Shown here piece after piece: positions 1 to 12,900 of a stretch of 64,000 nucleotides of DNA. How positions within the stretch are numbered: the stretch's first letter is position 1; every line of letters begins with the position of its first letter. The notes under the pieces were generated by a model. That model ran no database searches, was not told the DNA's origin, and was given only the letters and a program-made list of their open reading frames with translations. This DNA is from Paramecium tetraurelia (lineage: Eukaryota > Ciliophora > Oligohymenophorea > Peniculida > Parameciidae). The stretch is taken from positions 561,734-625,733 of the forward strand of contig NW_001799630.1 in the NCBI RefSeq assembly GCF_000165425.1. Direction: 5' to 3'. The position numbers and the translations under genes are program-made.

Positions 1-249
1 TTCAATATCGGAAATATTTTAGATTTACTACGTTTGAAATACTAGACTTTATCTCTAACTATAAATAACACCAATTACATGCTTTTTAAATTTTTCTAAT
101 GTTTTTTCAGGCTTATCTGGAACCATTGCTTAACATTTCTCATCAACGATGATCATTCGTTTAGAATGCAGGAATCTGTTCTGTTAATGAACTTCCTGAA
201 CTTTAACATCGCTTTATTCAATTTCCATTGGATCATCCATGAAATTCAT
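1..249 (-). CDS. Unknown protein, N-terminal part (runs off the left edge)
   Basis: A ciliate-code frame starts at an ATG at 249 (MNFMDDPMEIEQ) and stays open to the left edge. About 83 residues are visible. They are rich in Lys, Glu, Gln and Val, with no membrane segment and no domain I recognise. Part of the frame (about 70-90) also looks like a possible 20-nt intron (GTAATT...TATAG), so the part nearest the edge is uncertain. It lies 126 nt downstream of the neighbouring kinase gene and in the same orientation. I cannot assign a function. Confidence 0.45.
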
Positions 250-375
250 GATCTCTTTTATATTAATAAAATTTTTAATTGATTTTTGATAAGGGTTTAA
301 AATAGGAAAATCGGGATAGTTATTTTGGGTTGATATATTTTGGTATAATAAATATAAATATAGGTATTATCACTT

Positions 376-2257
376 TCATTAAATGGAGTTTTATATGAAT
401 TAAATTAATTCATTAATATCCCTATTCTTAATCCCAGCAATCCCTTTATCAATATCATTAATTGTAATTAGTTCTTCATAATCCAATATATTGATCACCA
501 TTGCAATATATCGTAAACGTTCTGGATTAGGCTCTCCCTGTTGCTTTAGTTCCTCTTTTGCAATAATGTTTAAATAGTTTTAGAGAACTTCTCTATAAAT
601 ATCTTAGAATTTTTAAGTCTGAGATAGTTCTGAGGCTTCACAAGTCCAATTCGGCTTAAGATACTTTTCTAGTTTTTTTAAATTAGCTCTAATATAGATA
701 AACTCAATACTGAACAGTTTGATATTCAAACGATAAGTGTATGGAAAGAAATTCATTTTCCTCATCAAATTCCTTCATGAAGGTTTTAAAAGTCTGTTGT
801 TATATTAATTAAGGAAAAAATTTATTTTATTTGATTTCAGCCCTTAGCTTATAATGTGAGTAATAAATTTGCTTTATTAGGATATAACTAACAAAAATGC
901 AATCAAAGACTTATTTATGTCGAAATTATTTCATGTCATTATAAATTATACTTAGACAAGATATAGGTTATTTAGCTTTAATGTATTTGTTGATAATATC
1001 GATTTCTTTTAAATCTATTTTATTTTATTCTTAAACTAGAATCTCAGATTGCTAGAGTTTTTGATTTTCTATTTGTTGATTGTAAGAATTCATTTTTGGT
1101 TTGTTGGATTTTTTTTTTGACTAACTTAATAAATCCTAAAACTTATCATTAGTTTTGAGAATTTCATTTAAAATTTGTTCATCATTTATTGGATTCTAAG
1201 TTTCGTATTGTTTTTCATTCTCTTCTGCATTCTTATAAAACAACTTATTTTTTTATGCATCAATATCAGCCAAATATTAAGTGTGATCTTTAATTATGCT
1301 CACTTAAATTATTATAAAATATACTTGAACTTTATCCCATAAAAATTTAATTACTAAACAAATCACTCCATTTTAATCTTTATTTTGGGTCGTATTTAAG
1401 CATGTTTGATAATAAGTCTTTAATGTTTTAGTCAACAACATCTTAGGATTTTAATTTAAATTTTGGAGGGTCTAAAGTGATATATGCCTTACAAATACTT
1501 TCATTTTTAACGTCGTTTAGAAATGTGTATTTATTAGCTGAGTTAAAAGGAAATTTAGAAAATATCATTTGGTATAATATTACTCCAACTGCAAACATGT
1601 CGGCTTGTAAGCCATATGGTTTTCCTTCAATGGTTTCTGGAGCCATGGTTCCGGTTGAACCTAAATTACCAACAGCCAAGTCATCCTAGTTGATATAAAA
1701 TAATATGGACTTAATTTTTTAACAAATGGCAGAAACCGAGATCAGCTATTTTTAACACATCTCTATGTAGTAAAATATTAGCCATCTTTAAATCTCTATG
1801 AATGATTTTCTATTTGTGTAGTGTTTTCATTCCTTTCAACAATTATTTAAAGAAAATCAATGCTTGAAATTAGGGAATAACACATTAATTTTTTTACCAA
1901 TATTCATCTAAAGTACCACCTTGAAATCAAATAATAACATTCACCTTCACAATATTCCAAAATAAATATGGCAAAATCTCTTGTTTCAAAATAGTCATAT
2001 AATTTAATCACATGATCGGAATTGAGCAATGATAATGCTGTTCTTTCATTTTCAACTAATTTTCCTAAAAATCCATTGTGCTCTTTAAATCTTATTTTCA
2101 ACATAGCTTTCAATGCCACTGTCCCATATTTATTAGATTTGGCTTTAAAAACCTATATAGTTTAAGAATGTACCACTCCAAAACTACCTTTACCAAGAGG
2201 ATCTTGTAAAGTATAATCTTCTATTACATCCCCTCTATTAAGCTCTGGAAGAGACAT
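376..2257 (-). CDS. Serine/threonine protein kinase, ULK/ATG1-like
   Basis: The spliced model is 587 aa after removal of five introns of 21-25 nt, and the frame closes exactly. The kinase domain covers roughly residues 10-265. The glycine loop reads LGKGSFGV and is restored only when a 21-nt intron is removed. The VALK lysine, EYCEGGTLDEYW hinge region, catalytic HRDLKMAN, metal-binding ADLGF (DLG instead of DFG, common in ULK-type kinases), TMAPE and a subdomain XI ending RLKWSDLF are all present, so it should be active. The C-terminal ~300 residues are helical, Gln/Lys-rich and unrecognised. It is the most downstream of three kinase-fold genes in the same orientation, 123 nt from the next. 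Family level is confident; the exact substrate and role are unknown. Confidence 0.85.
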
Positions 2258-2380
2258 TTTAATAAAAAAAAATATAATAATTATTAAGATATGACACCTG
2301 GGTTTGATTTTTATTTATTATAAATACTAAATGAAGCCAACCTACCAAAAATATATATATTCATAATTCATTAACATTTT

Positions 2381-4184
2381 TCATTATATTTATTAATCAT
2401 ACTCTTATATTTTTTTAAAGTCAAGTTTAATATCGTTTTAATTAGGGTGTATTTACTTAGACTTTTTTATATCAAAGTTGTTGATATCTAATTCGATTTC
2501 CTTGTACTGCTGGTTTAACATAAAGCAGTATTAGCAGCACTTAATCATATGGTATAAAACATATGTGATTTAATTATTTTCTTTTGTAATGAGTGCATTA
2601 ATTTCATTATAGAGATTATCATTTAACTATTTTTTACTTATTTGATTTTTTAGCATCTCTTGAATTCTTATATCTCCAGATTAAATCTATTATTAAGCAA
2701 TGTCCTATAGTTAAAAATCTATAACCATGTATAATTATTCTGCTAATTCTAATATTTACTTTAATTGAGTTAAATCAAATTCCAAATCAATATCACCTTT
2801 GTGAATTTAAATTTAATCTTACATTTATTCTTGGATTTTAGAAGTCATTATTTTAACCTAATAACATAAAATTATAGCTGCATAATGAGCCCTCATTTGA
2901 ATTTAAAAGACCTCTTAAATAGTATTAGAAAAGTAGTATATATCATTCATAGTTTTGTTAAAATGATTTATTTTCTAATTCATTTCATTTTTTTTCTATG
3001 AATTTACTGGTAAACTAATTTCCCCACTAATAAGATTAATATCAATTATTTAGTTCGAAATAGACTAGAGTTATTATTATTACAAATTTTGACCTGCTTC
3101 TTACGGTTTTTTGAAAGACATCAAACGTTCTTTTGTTGCTTGGATCTCTTACTGATTTTCTTTTTCAATTTTTTTCCCTTCCTTTTGATAGAATTGAGAA
3201 TGTTCCTCTATCCTAACTTTGGAACTCTGAAGTTAAATCCTACTGATTTAATCTAAATTAGAAAATCAGAAATTACTAAACATCTGTTTCTCAAACACCT
3301 TATGTTTAGCTATTTCCTCAAACTTAATTCGCTTCTGTGGATCAAATTACAGCATTTTTGTAATTAGATCTTTTGAGGCCTCTGAAACAGGAATTTTGTT
3401 CCTTGTAAAGTTAATTAATGCTAAGTTTACATTATTAAATTTACGCTAAGTTTCTAATTCGTAGTCGTTTTGACTAAATGGAAACCTTCCAAATAGGATT
3501 TAATAAAAAATAACACCAACTGAAAACATATCAGATGATAAGCCGTAGGAATTTTAATTGTAAATTTCTGGAGCCATAGTATATAGAGATCCAAGTTATA
3601 AACAAGATAAATCAGTCTAAATGTTTTTCAGGGTATTACTTCATTTTGCAATATCTTACTAAATCCAAGATCTGCAATTTTATAGATCGAATGATTATGG
3701 ATCAAAATATTGGCTAATTTCAGGTCTCTGTGAATAATAAGAGCTGCATGCATGTCTCTTAATCCTTAAAGAATCTATCGGAGGATCCCTATAGCATCTT
3801 GTTCTGTTAAAAAAGTCTTCGGATCTTTAATTTATTATTCTAGATCTCCAGCTACGAAAATGTATATACCAGATTACAATCGCAATATTCCATAACTAAA
3901 TAGTTATATGAATTGTCTTAAAAACAATCAATAAACCCTACTACATACTAGCTTTTCACCTTTTTTAATGCGTCTTACTCTGATAAGACTAGTTTACCTA
4001 AAAGTCCATCACATTCTTTAAATCTTTCTATTTCTACCACCTTAATTGCTACGACTTCTTTTGTTTTTAGAATATTTCCTTAATAAATCTACTTTAATAT
4101 TCAATTTACATAGCCAAAAGCTCCCTTTCCAATCAATTTAATTAATTTATAACCATTTATTTCTTTATTAGACAATTTGCTCAT
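2381..4184 (-). CDS. Serine/threonine protein kinase, ULK/ATG1-like, paralogue of its neighbour
   Basis: Spliced length is 569 aa with four introns (21, 26, 23, 24 nt). The kinase domain (about residues 8-270) has GKGAFGY, VAIKVVEIERF, EYCDSGDLE, HRDLKLANILIH, IADLGFSK, TMAPE and a final FDPQKRIKFEEIA, so the catalytic residues are intact. The C-terminal half is a Gln/Asn/Lys-rich helical region of unknown function, arranged as in the next kinase gene. The shared organisation (N-terminal kinase, DLG motif, long helical tail) suggests tandem duplication. Only 27 nt separate its ATG from the stop codon of the upstream pseudokinase gene. Confidence 0.85.
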
Positions 4185-4211
4185 TTTTTATTTTTATAAT
4201 TAAATTATAAT

Positions 4212-5786
4212 TCATTTTTCATATCCAGCCTTCTTTAGAAGGAATTCATTTGTTTATTTTTCAAGTTCTTCTAATTCTTCCAACTTCTCCTTTTGATTAT
4301 CAAAATACGGGTTAAAAGTTTCACATGTTTGAACTTATAGTTAGAGAATTAACATTTCCTTCACTTTCTATGAAGTTTCCTTTGATTTTGAAAAAGGTAT
4401 TTAAGATTCTTTAAAATAATCCATTAAATATTTAAGAGCTTTTTAATAATTATTATAGAATAGTGCATTTGTATCGGTATTAAGTTCTTATTCCCATTTA
4501 GTAATTTTATACTAGTAATCATCTTTATTTCTAAAATTAAATAATATTAAGTACTTTAAAGGCTTCAAAATTTATTCCAAAGTTATTTTTAATTTATATA
4601 AGGTTGTTTCATTTTTTTCAAGGCATACTTTGAACTATTTTAGATCAGCTCTTGCTCTGACATCCTTAGTAAATTATAATAGTTCGGCATAGCTTCTTTT
4701 GTACAACATAAATCTAGGATACATAGTCTTTTTCCAATTATAAAATTATTTTCCTCCAAATTTTTCTGCAACCTCAAAAAAGAATAATGCATTTTTTGAG
4801 ACAGTTTCAACAAATTCAAGCGTAAAATGTTGAGTTTCAAATATATAATTTTGATTATTTCCTCCCCAAAGATTTGGATTGGATTAGGGTGTTTAAGTTT
4901 GGAGCGCTGGATTTTAACTCGATTTAATTGCATTATTTTCGTCTATCATTTGTCTAATCTCAATGATTCCAGGTCTTTATTTAGGATTATATTAGACCAT
5001 TTTTTTTATTAATTCAATAGCAAAATTACTATCGAGCATATCCTTCTCTTGATTAAACTAAAGCTATCCTGAAAGTCTAATAGAATTTAATTACCTTGCT
5101 ATATTTAATCTAAATATTCAGGGATACTATATTAATTAAATGGAAATTATCGAAAAATCATCTCAAATAGCATACAACCAAGAGAGAAAATATCTGCCTT
5201 TGATGTTAAATATCCAGGCATGAACTGTTCAGGAGCAATTTATACTTAAGCCCAACCCTAAATTTATATATATTAATACAACTTTTTTATTCAAGTATGA
5301 ATGTTCAAAGTTTGCTATTTTGTACATAGGTTATTTTATGTAAATATTTTTCATACATAAATTCGCGTGAACAATGTCATTTTATTCTAAAATTTCTAAT
5401 CCTTCTAAAATTTTTTTAGTTATGTCCAAAGCCATGAATTCTGAAAATTTTTTATTGTTTTAGATCCAAAACTCTTCGAGAGTATCTAGTTTCAAATCCA
5501 CAAATAATACATTCAAAATCTTCCAAAATTGTTAATTAATATTATTGATCCAACCTCAGATCAATAAATTTGATAATTTTTGGCGAATCAATTATTTTTA
5601 GTATCTCTTTCTCATGCTCACCAAAAGCAGAATTCTTAGGATCTGCAATTTTTAGAGTGTAGTTTTATCCATCTTTATTATTTCTTACTTAAAAAATCTA
5701 AAACCTATTAAATTTTATACTTGAATAAAATTGGAATTGGAGATCGGTTTTAAAATTTAGAATTCACCAATATCTTAGATTTGCAT
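4212..5786 (-). CDS. Protein pseudokinase, related to the two adjacent kinases
   Basis: Spliced length is 492 aa with four introns (23, 25, 22, 26 nt). It keeps a kinase fold: a probable ATP-lysine region (YTLKIAD), a hinge (ILEDFEYTLEEFW), IAPEQF, KADIFSLGCMLFEM and NPKQRPGI. The catalytic loop, however, reads VHANLCMKNIYI, with Asp of HRD replaced by Asn and the catalytic Lys lost. The DFG motif is replaced by NFE in KIANFEHS. The glycine loop is not recognisable. Phosphotransfer is therefore unlikely, and a scaffolding or regulatory role is the usual inference for pseudokinases. The tail is helical and ends in a Glu-rich stretch. Because the spliced frame is intact over its whole length, I read it as a functional pseudokinase rather than a decaying gene. 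Confidence 0.8.
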
Positions 5787-5879
5787 GGATGAATTTTGTG
5801 TATATTAATTCATTATTTTTATTAATAATATGTATATTTAATTAGTAAAAGTTTGAAAGGATTTATTCATAAATCTAAT

Positions 5880-7140
5880 AAAATTAAATTGATTGTGTTA
5901 AATTTAAATGTAGAATCTATTATTTTCAATCAATTGAATCCTTTTGCTAGTTCTATATTATTCTTTTTCTTAATTTTTTTAATTTCATCAAGATAATTGT
6001 TCGAAAACTATCATGATTTAATACTGTCAAAACGTTTCTGAAAATCATATTCTTTTTAGAAACATCTTCTTTATTATTTACATCTCCAATATATCAAAAA
6101 ATAGAAAATAATCCTAAAGAAATTTAAGATTAAAAAATATTGAGTTAAATTAATTCCTTTAAGATTAATGGTTTCCAATCGGAATGAAAAATTTTTGGAT
6201 AGTTTGAATTCTTTTTAAAAATGCTTGATAAAATTCTATTAAAAGAGTGGAATGACTGACAGTATTTAATATTAATCTTTTTATCGATTACTATTGTTTC
6301 TTTTTATGGTAAAATTTAATTCCAAATATTAATTAAGCTAATTTATTAATTAAAAAATTCTTTAGAATTCTAAGTACATCACATATTATCTATGATAAAT
6401 ATTAAATCTAAACTAATTAATTATAATTTTTTCATTTGTATTATGAAATTCTATTTAGATCTTGATTATTTCAACTCAATTTTTTCGTATAATTCAAATG
6501 CCATATTATATTTACTCAAAGCATTGCTTCTAATCCCTTGTTCAAAGTTATCAATTTTTCTTCCATTCTAAGCCTAAAAACTAAATTTGCTCATCTGTGG
6601 ATTTGAAATCATCTTTAATGATTAATTCATTAATTTTATGTTAGATATGTCATTTTTCATTTAGTAAATAATTATGAAAACGATTATCTAATCAATCTAT
6701 GTATGTTTCTTGAATGCTTCCTTTATAATATCTACAATGTAAAAATTTATCAATAATAGAGATAAAAGCTTTTAATTTTTTTATAATTGGTATTATATTA
6801 ATTTATATTAATTATTTCGTAGTTCATTATAATATTATTCCTTAAAGTCAGATAGATAGAAAAAGAAAAATCTCTTAATTTTCAGGCTTAATGTAATCAA
6901 CACAAATGTCAGCATTATTGATTTTTTATCTTCTGTTTAGGCTTGATATTAATAATTAATACATTTTTATATATGGCTTTATTATCACTGTAATTAACCA
7001 AAACAAATGATAGTTTATTTTTGGATCAACTATCTGGAAAAATAGTAATAAACCTTCATAATACTAATTGACTTTTATCATTTGCTTTATGAAATACAGA
7101 AAGTTTTATTTGCGATTTTATTCAAACGGCTTCCTCAAAA
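5880..7140 (-). pseudogene. Decayed protein-coding relic
   Basis: Several stretches on the minus strand look like protein (for example KYNMAFELYEKIE and LDLIFIID near 6420-6540, and KIFHSDWKPLILKEL near 6170-6230), but they are broken by in-frame TGA codons and by frame changes. I could not repair these with GT-AG introns of normal size. The piece LDLIFIID resembles the first strand of a von Willebrand A domain; this is a weak guess. The stretch follows the pseudokinase gene and is flanked on the right by a plus-strand gene. It may be an inactive duplicate left from genome duplication. Confidence 0.35.
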
Positions 7141-7371
7141 TTTAATATAAATTATCAAATATCATAACAATTAAGAAATATTCCTTCAATTATAATTAAT
7201 TTTTTATAAACTCATAAATATTACATCAATTTCTTAATACTACTAATCTTAATTCCAAGTGAATAATATCTGTAAAGCAAAAAAACACATCATTAACTTA
7301 GTAATCAGTTTATCCCAACTTCTTGCCCAGCAATTTAATTCAATATTATAGTAATTATTATCAATTAATAT

Positions 7372-7899
7372 ATGTAAAATTTTAATCCTGCACCAGTATT
7401 TTCAGCATGTTTCGAAGGACGATATTATTGGGCTTTTCCTGTTTATCGCTTGAAATTGCAAAGGGAAACATAACATCAAGTGATTAATGAAATGAAGCTC
7501 GAACAGACTGAGCAAATGCAAGAGAAAAAAAATTTCATAGAATAGAATCAAGATCCAAATCCTACGACTATTCATAAATCCTATATGTACCCAGGGCAAT
7601 CTAAAAATTTCTACAAGACTCTAGGATAAAAAGTGTGTTCGTTTATACAAAACAACTTTGATGTAAAAAAAATTAAAAAAGACCTTCATATTTCGAAATT
7701 CATAAATGTGAAACGCCAAAATTACAATAAGTCTCATTTTAGAGAACTAATCAAATCCAAAATCGGAAAACAAGTCATCAAAATCTATTTTGGAAATTTT
7801 ATATGGTGTTCAAGCATTTTGGAAAAATCAAGATCTGATATAGCATTTTATCTAAGTCTGAATAAAAAAATCTTTGAAAGAAAACATAAGGCAAAGTGA
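7372..7899 (+). CDS. Unknown protein, 175 aa
   Basis: An uninterrupted ciliate-code frame begins MQNFNPAPVFSAC and ends in a basic tail, FERKHKAK. The N-terminal third has an aromatic patch (RYYWAFPVYRLKLQRE) followed by a Glu/Gln-rich helical stretch. The C-terminal half is Lys-rich and contains a run of hydrophobic residues around KIYFGNFIWCSSIL. There is no signal peptide and no known domain. Composition and GC are clearly higher than in the flanking DNA, which supports real coding. It is divergent from the relic on its left and convergent with the RCC1 gene on its right. Confidence 0.55.
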
Positions 7900-8383
7900 T
7901 GAAACGAATATTAATAAAAATGAAAATTAGAATTACAACAAATTTACTATTATCAAATTATCTTTTTTGACCAAAATATACAAATTATAACTAAATCATA
8001 AAAGAATAATACAAATCTTCCTCAAATTATTAGAAATCGTTTCAGTATTTTATTCTATTTGCAATAATTACCAATTTTTTTATATAATATTTTTAAGCCT
8101 TAAAAAAATATTCTCCTATTTAAAGTAAATGTTTTTTGAACAAATCCCTTCAAAGATAAGTATTGGTCAGCACCCTATTTATTAAAAAGAGAAATTAAAT
8201 GTTTTTCTCTAATGAAATAGCAAAAACAATAAAACTGTATATTTTTAAGAAATAAATGTGTATTAATGTAAACTCTAATTTGGGTTAAGATTGGTCTTAT
8301 GATAAAGATTGAAGATTCTAGAATGAGAGAACATAAATTATATGTGTTTATATATAAAATTGATTAAACTTAAGATTCATATA
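7900..8383. other. Intergenic, no gene seen
   Basis: About 480 nt between two convergent genes. The sequence is strongly AT-rich with homopolymer runs. I see no open frame of note, no repeat and no RNA gene. Confidence 0.5.
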
Positions 8384-9941
8384 TCAATCTATTTTCAAAT
8401 CTTTAACTGGAATTAAACTGTCATCAAATTTTTATACACTTCTTTTCATACTACTTTCCTTGCTTATATCTCTGCTATTGCTTTTTCTAGGTTTTTTATA
8501 TTTTGTGTTTTAATCTTGTATTTTTATGATTGACTCATCAATTTTTTAAGTATTGTAGTTTAAATCTGTTGATGTATATGCAATCACATGACTAGCACCA
8601 AGTGATATATATAAAAGCTTTTCATTTTTTAAGATGGTAGTAATCTTTAATGATGATAAATATAATAAGATACATCTTTAGGTTTGAATTGGGAATTTTC
8701 ATTTCTGGTACCAAGTACAAAACTTTAGCCATTTCCCCAGGAGAATATTTAACTTTATTGAGAGATTGCAAAATTAAAATGCATGGAAGAATAAATAGAT
8801 TACATTTTTGGGATATCTTAGATCATTTATGGAGCAGTGATAAATTCATATCCAATAACTTTATCTGACTTTTAGATTTCGAAGAGTTCCCCTTATTATT
8901 TATTTTTCTTGCTTATTTTTTTTTTATTTCCTTCATTGAGTTTTTATGATTACATTTCTTCTTCTAATTATTTTTATGCTTGTTCTTTTAATTTTTAATT
9001 GATTTCTTCTCCTAATCCTAGTTGTCCATCATCATGTCTACCAAATGAGTAAAGATTTCCTTCAGAATCTAATGCAATAGTATGATGTTCTCCTCCCACC
9101 ATATCAATAACATCAATATTATTAAAAAATTCGACGAATACAGGCAATTATTAATTTTCTTGATTACTAATTCCCAATTATCCATAGTTATTTAATCCCC
9201 ACCCATAAATTCCAACTTTGTTATCTTTCATTTAAACTTTAACAAATGCATGAGAAGCCCCTGTAAAAATGTTTAAGATTGGTTTTTTCATCTTGATAGG
9301 TTGTGGATTTAAATTTTGAATAATAGATCTTCTAGTTTCACTTTTTCTACCTATTACTAAAGTTTCTGCATCACCCCAAGTGAGTAACTATATGTAAACA
9401 ACTACTTTACTTTTTGGCTTTCCAATAATACCATAGTATGATTTTAACCGCAGAGTATTTTTTTTATCCCCTCTGTAATATTATCCATCTTTTTTGGCTT
9501 TTACACGGGTTCTCCAATAGGACCGTGAGTATTTGCATAAAACCCCCAGAAATATACTAAACCATTAGAATTTGCAGCAATTGAATGAGAACTACCACAA
9601 GCAATCATATCAACAGGAGGAAGGTCTATAATCAGAGCTGGAACTCGAGCGTCCTATTCTTCTATTTTAGGTCTGCCAAGCATACCCTTGTCATCGCATC
9701 CAAAGGAATACACCTATTTTATAGTTATTTTATGCAATACTTTTCCTTATGATGTCAATAAGAGTGCATGCATTCCTCCACATGCCACTTAAGTTATAGA
9801 CAGATTATTCAATGTTTGTATTTGATATGGTCTCTTGACTTCATATACTTCCTCATCGTCCTCATCCTTAGCTAAAAATTGATCACATTCAGCACTTCCC
9901 CAAGCATACAATTTTTATTCACTCAATTATTCACTTTACAT
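8384..9941 (-). CDS. RCC1-repeat (beta-propeller) protein
   Basis: Spliced length is 492 aa with three introns (27, 23, 29 nt). At least six RCC1-type blades are visible: [88 protein letters not shown] and a last QIFSWGNGQ. The paired ACGG.HA and GASH motifs typical of RCC1 propellers accompany them. A charged Gln/Lys/Glu insertion of about 50 residues follows the fifth blade. The C-terminus is a basic, Ser-rich tail. RCC1-family propellers serve as exchange factors or protein-binding scaffolds; nothing here identifies the partner. Its ATG lies 18 nt after the stop of the LRR gene; a fused LRR-RCC1 reading is blocked by that TGA. Confidence 0.85.
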
Positions 9942-9959
9942 CAATAATTAAATTAATAT

Positions 9960-12900
9960 TCATTTATTCTTCCTATCTACTCTTGAAAATCTTCTAACCA
10001 AAAGAGGACCATGAAATTTTGGTTGATTGGGCACCGGATTTTGCAAGAAATGTACATAATCTGGATTTAGGTATGGTTATTTATGGAGATCTGCTAATTA
10101 ATCTAAATTTATTACTCAAGTAAGACAATGTATTGTAAGTAGTTAAAGTTTCTATAGTATTGGAATACTCTTCATCATTTATTACAGACTCTGGAGCTGG
10201 CATGAATTGAATTCTTTATTGTTATTCATCTCCAAACACATCATTAAAGGATTCAAACGCTCCCCTTAAATTTATATTATTATATCTACTTACTTTTTAT
10301 TAACCTTTATATAAATGTATGTTAGCAATGATTCTAGTTTCACATTTAAAGGCAATATGGTTCTTTATTCATAAGTCCAATCTGCTATTCTTTCATCAAT
10401 TGGACATGGACTAATTCTTTCAGCAATTCTGGCAAGTGATTCTATAAATTCTATGAGAGTCATTCTGACATTTCTATCTTAATTCAGTTCATCCACTTGA
10501 GACATCATAGAAAAATTGTAGATTATGATTTATTATTTGTCACTCAAATATTCATTCAATCCAATCTACTTACAAAATTCTTTAAATTCTTTAATGGAAA
10601 TCCATTTTAGTTTAAAATACCATCTTCGATTACTTATATCGGTTATATAATCATATAATTTTTTTAAGAATCCCATTTTAAATTATATTAAAGTATCACA
10701 CTCCTTATTCCACAATCTTCTTTATCTCCATTCCTAAGTAGAATCGAAATTATTGAAATAAGGCTTAAATTCTTTCAATAAACGATATACTGCATCAGCT
10801 GCATTTTTCACTATGTTAGTTCTTACATATTTATCAAGTGCCAATCTATAAAGACTCTCTATAAATTAATATCTAATTAAAGCTAAATCAGGATTATAAA
10901 TATATTTATTGTCTACATTATTCTTAATTGAAATTAAATTGCTTTCCACATCCTAAATTTTCAAGTCAACTCCATCGATTAATCCTAATTGTTGAACTAA
11001 CTTTGAAAATTATGGGAATTATATGCAAAACATATCAAATTAAGGAAATTAATGTCCAAAACTTGAAAGGTACTTATACACATCTTTTAATAATTAATAC
11101 TGTTATCTAAAATATTCCTTCATTTTTGTTCTCTCATACTCATTTCTAACAAATCTTGTAATCTTACTACATGACCAATCAAAATCTAAACAATTATCCA
11201 ATAAATCATCATTGTCACCCTAAAATTACTTAAAAGAGGAATCCTCCTTATTCCAAAAGATGATATTCACTTTCTTTCTGATGGAATTGTTTGCAAATTT
11301 TCTCAAGATGTATTTTTTTTGAGCAGATCGAGGGAATATTTTCACTAATGGTTTATAATCATTTTTGTCATCTATAACATACTCTTATTTTGATAATAAA
11401 TAGTTGATTTGATTAACCTTTTTAAATTTAATTCTAGTTCCATCAGCAAATTAATGAAATTAAAATTTGGCATCTTTGCCTTGTAATATTAAATCATCAG
11501 GGGGAGATGTCATACTTAAAGAATTTTTATCTATAAAATAGTCTTCTGATATTGGATTACTAAAGAAGTACAAAATCCTTCTTTTTGGTGGGCACATCTA
11601 ATAAGTAGTGTAATAAAATTTATCCAGATCATCCAAGCATCTTTCATCTACAATTTCATCTTTAGTTTCTATATCATAAGCCTCTTAAATTGCAGCCATA
11701 GTTATTTTCTTATCCTCATTTATTACTTACTTTAACTAATAAATTATTTCTCCAGTTGTCAGTTATGGTTCAACTGATTTGCTCTTTCTTTATTATTTCA
11801 TCTACTCCTTCAATTCTAAACTGGATGTCATTGGAATTGGTTTGTAACTAATTTTGAATATAATCATTACTCTAAAAAATCAAGGTGGAGAAAGATAGGC
11901 ACATCACCTTTGAATTCATCTGGAGTGTAATTAAATTTAAATTCCATCCAACCTTAACAAATCCAGCAACAATCACTACCAATTAGACCATTGTTTAATT
12001 CTGGTATAAAATTTACTCCATCAATTTCATACTTCTTTTATTACAACCTCAAGGCGTTTCCTTAAAGTTACAATCCATCATTAGTAAATTGAATGAATCC
12101 ATTAGGATCTACATAGGCAGGACACTTATTTCCTTCTATATGTAAACCATAAATCTGATTGTTCTTTTTTAAGGCTTCATTCAAAATTCTTAATTGCTAT
12201 TCACTAAATTGATTATATGATAAATCAATATGGATGAGTGGAAGTTTTGGATTTGAAATGATTTCGCTCCAATAAATCATGCAGTTGTTTTACCCAAGGT
12301 GATTATAACTTAGATCGATTACTTTTAATGATTTATTATTGGCCAGTCCTTTTGCAATCAATTAGCCTGACTAAGATCCTAAATAATTCCAATTTAACAT
12401 GAAGACTTCCACTGTTTTATTATTAGCCAAGAAGTTATATAAAATTTATGAGATCGAATCTGTTAATCCATTCTCTGATAGATTCAATCTAGTAACTGTA
12501 TTGTTCTTCATCAAAGCATTCAATAATATTTAAGTTCCTGCATCTCCTAAAGTATTATTGGCAACATTTAAGTATTTGATACTATCAAACAATAAGAATT
12601 GATACCTTTTATGAGTTATAAACAATTTCTCTAAAAGCAAAGCTCCTGCTCTCCCCAATTTATTATTTGATATTTTTAATTCTTTTAAGGATAGAGGAAT
12701 ACAGTCTATAATCAGACTTAATTCTTTTTCTTTTAAGTTATTGTCACTTAAATACAATTGTTTAATTCTCTAACTCTTTTGTTACTTCAATAATGTGGTC
12801 AATATTGGATAATATTTAGATCCAATACCTAAATTAGTAAAATTCATCTCTTTTTTATCAACCAGGCAATTTGTTAAATCGATTCTTTTGGGGAACAAAC

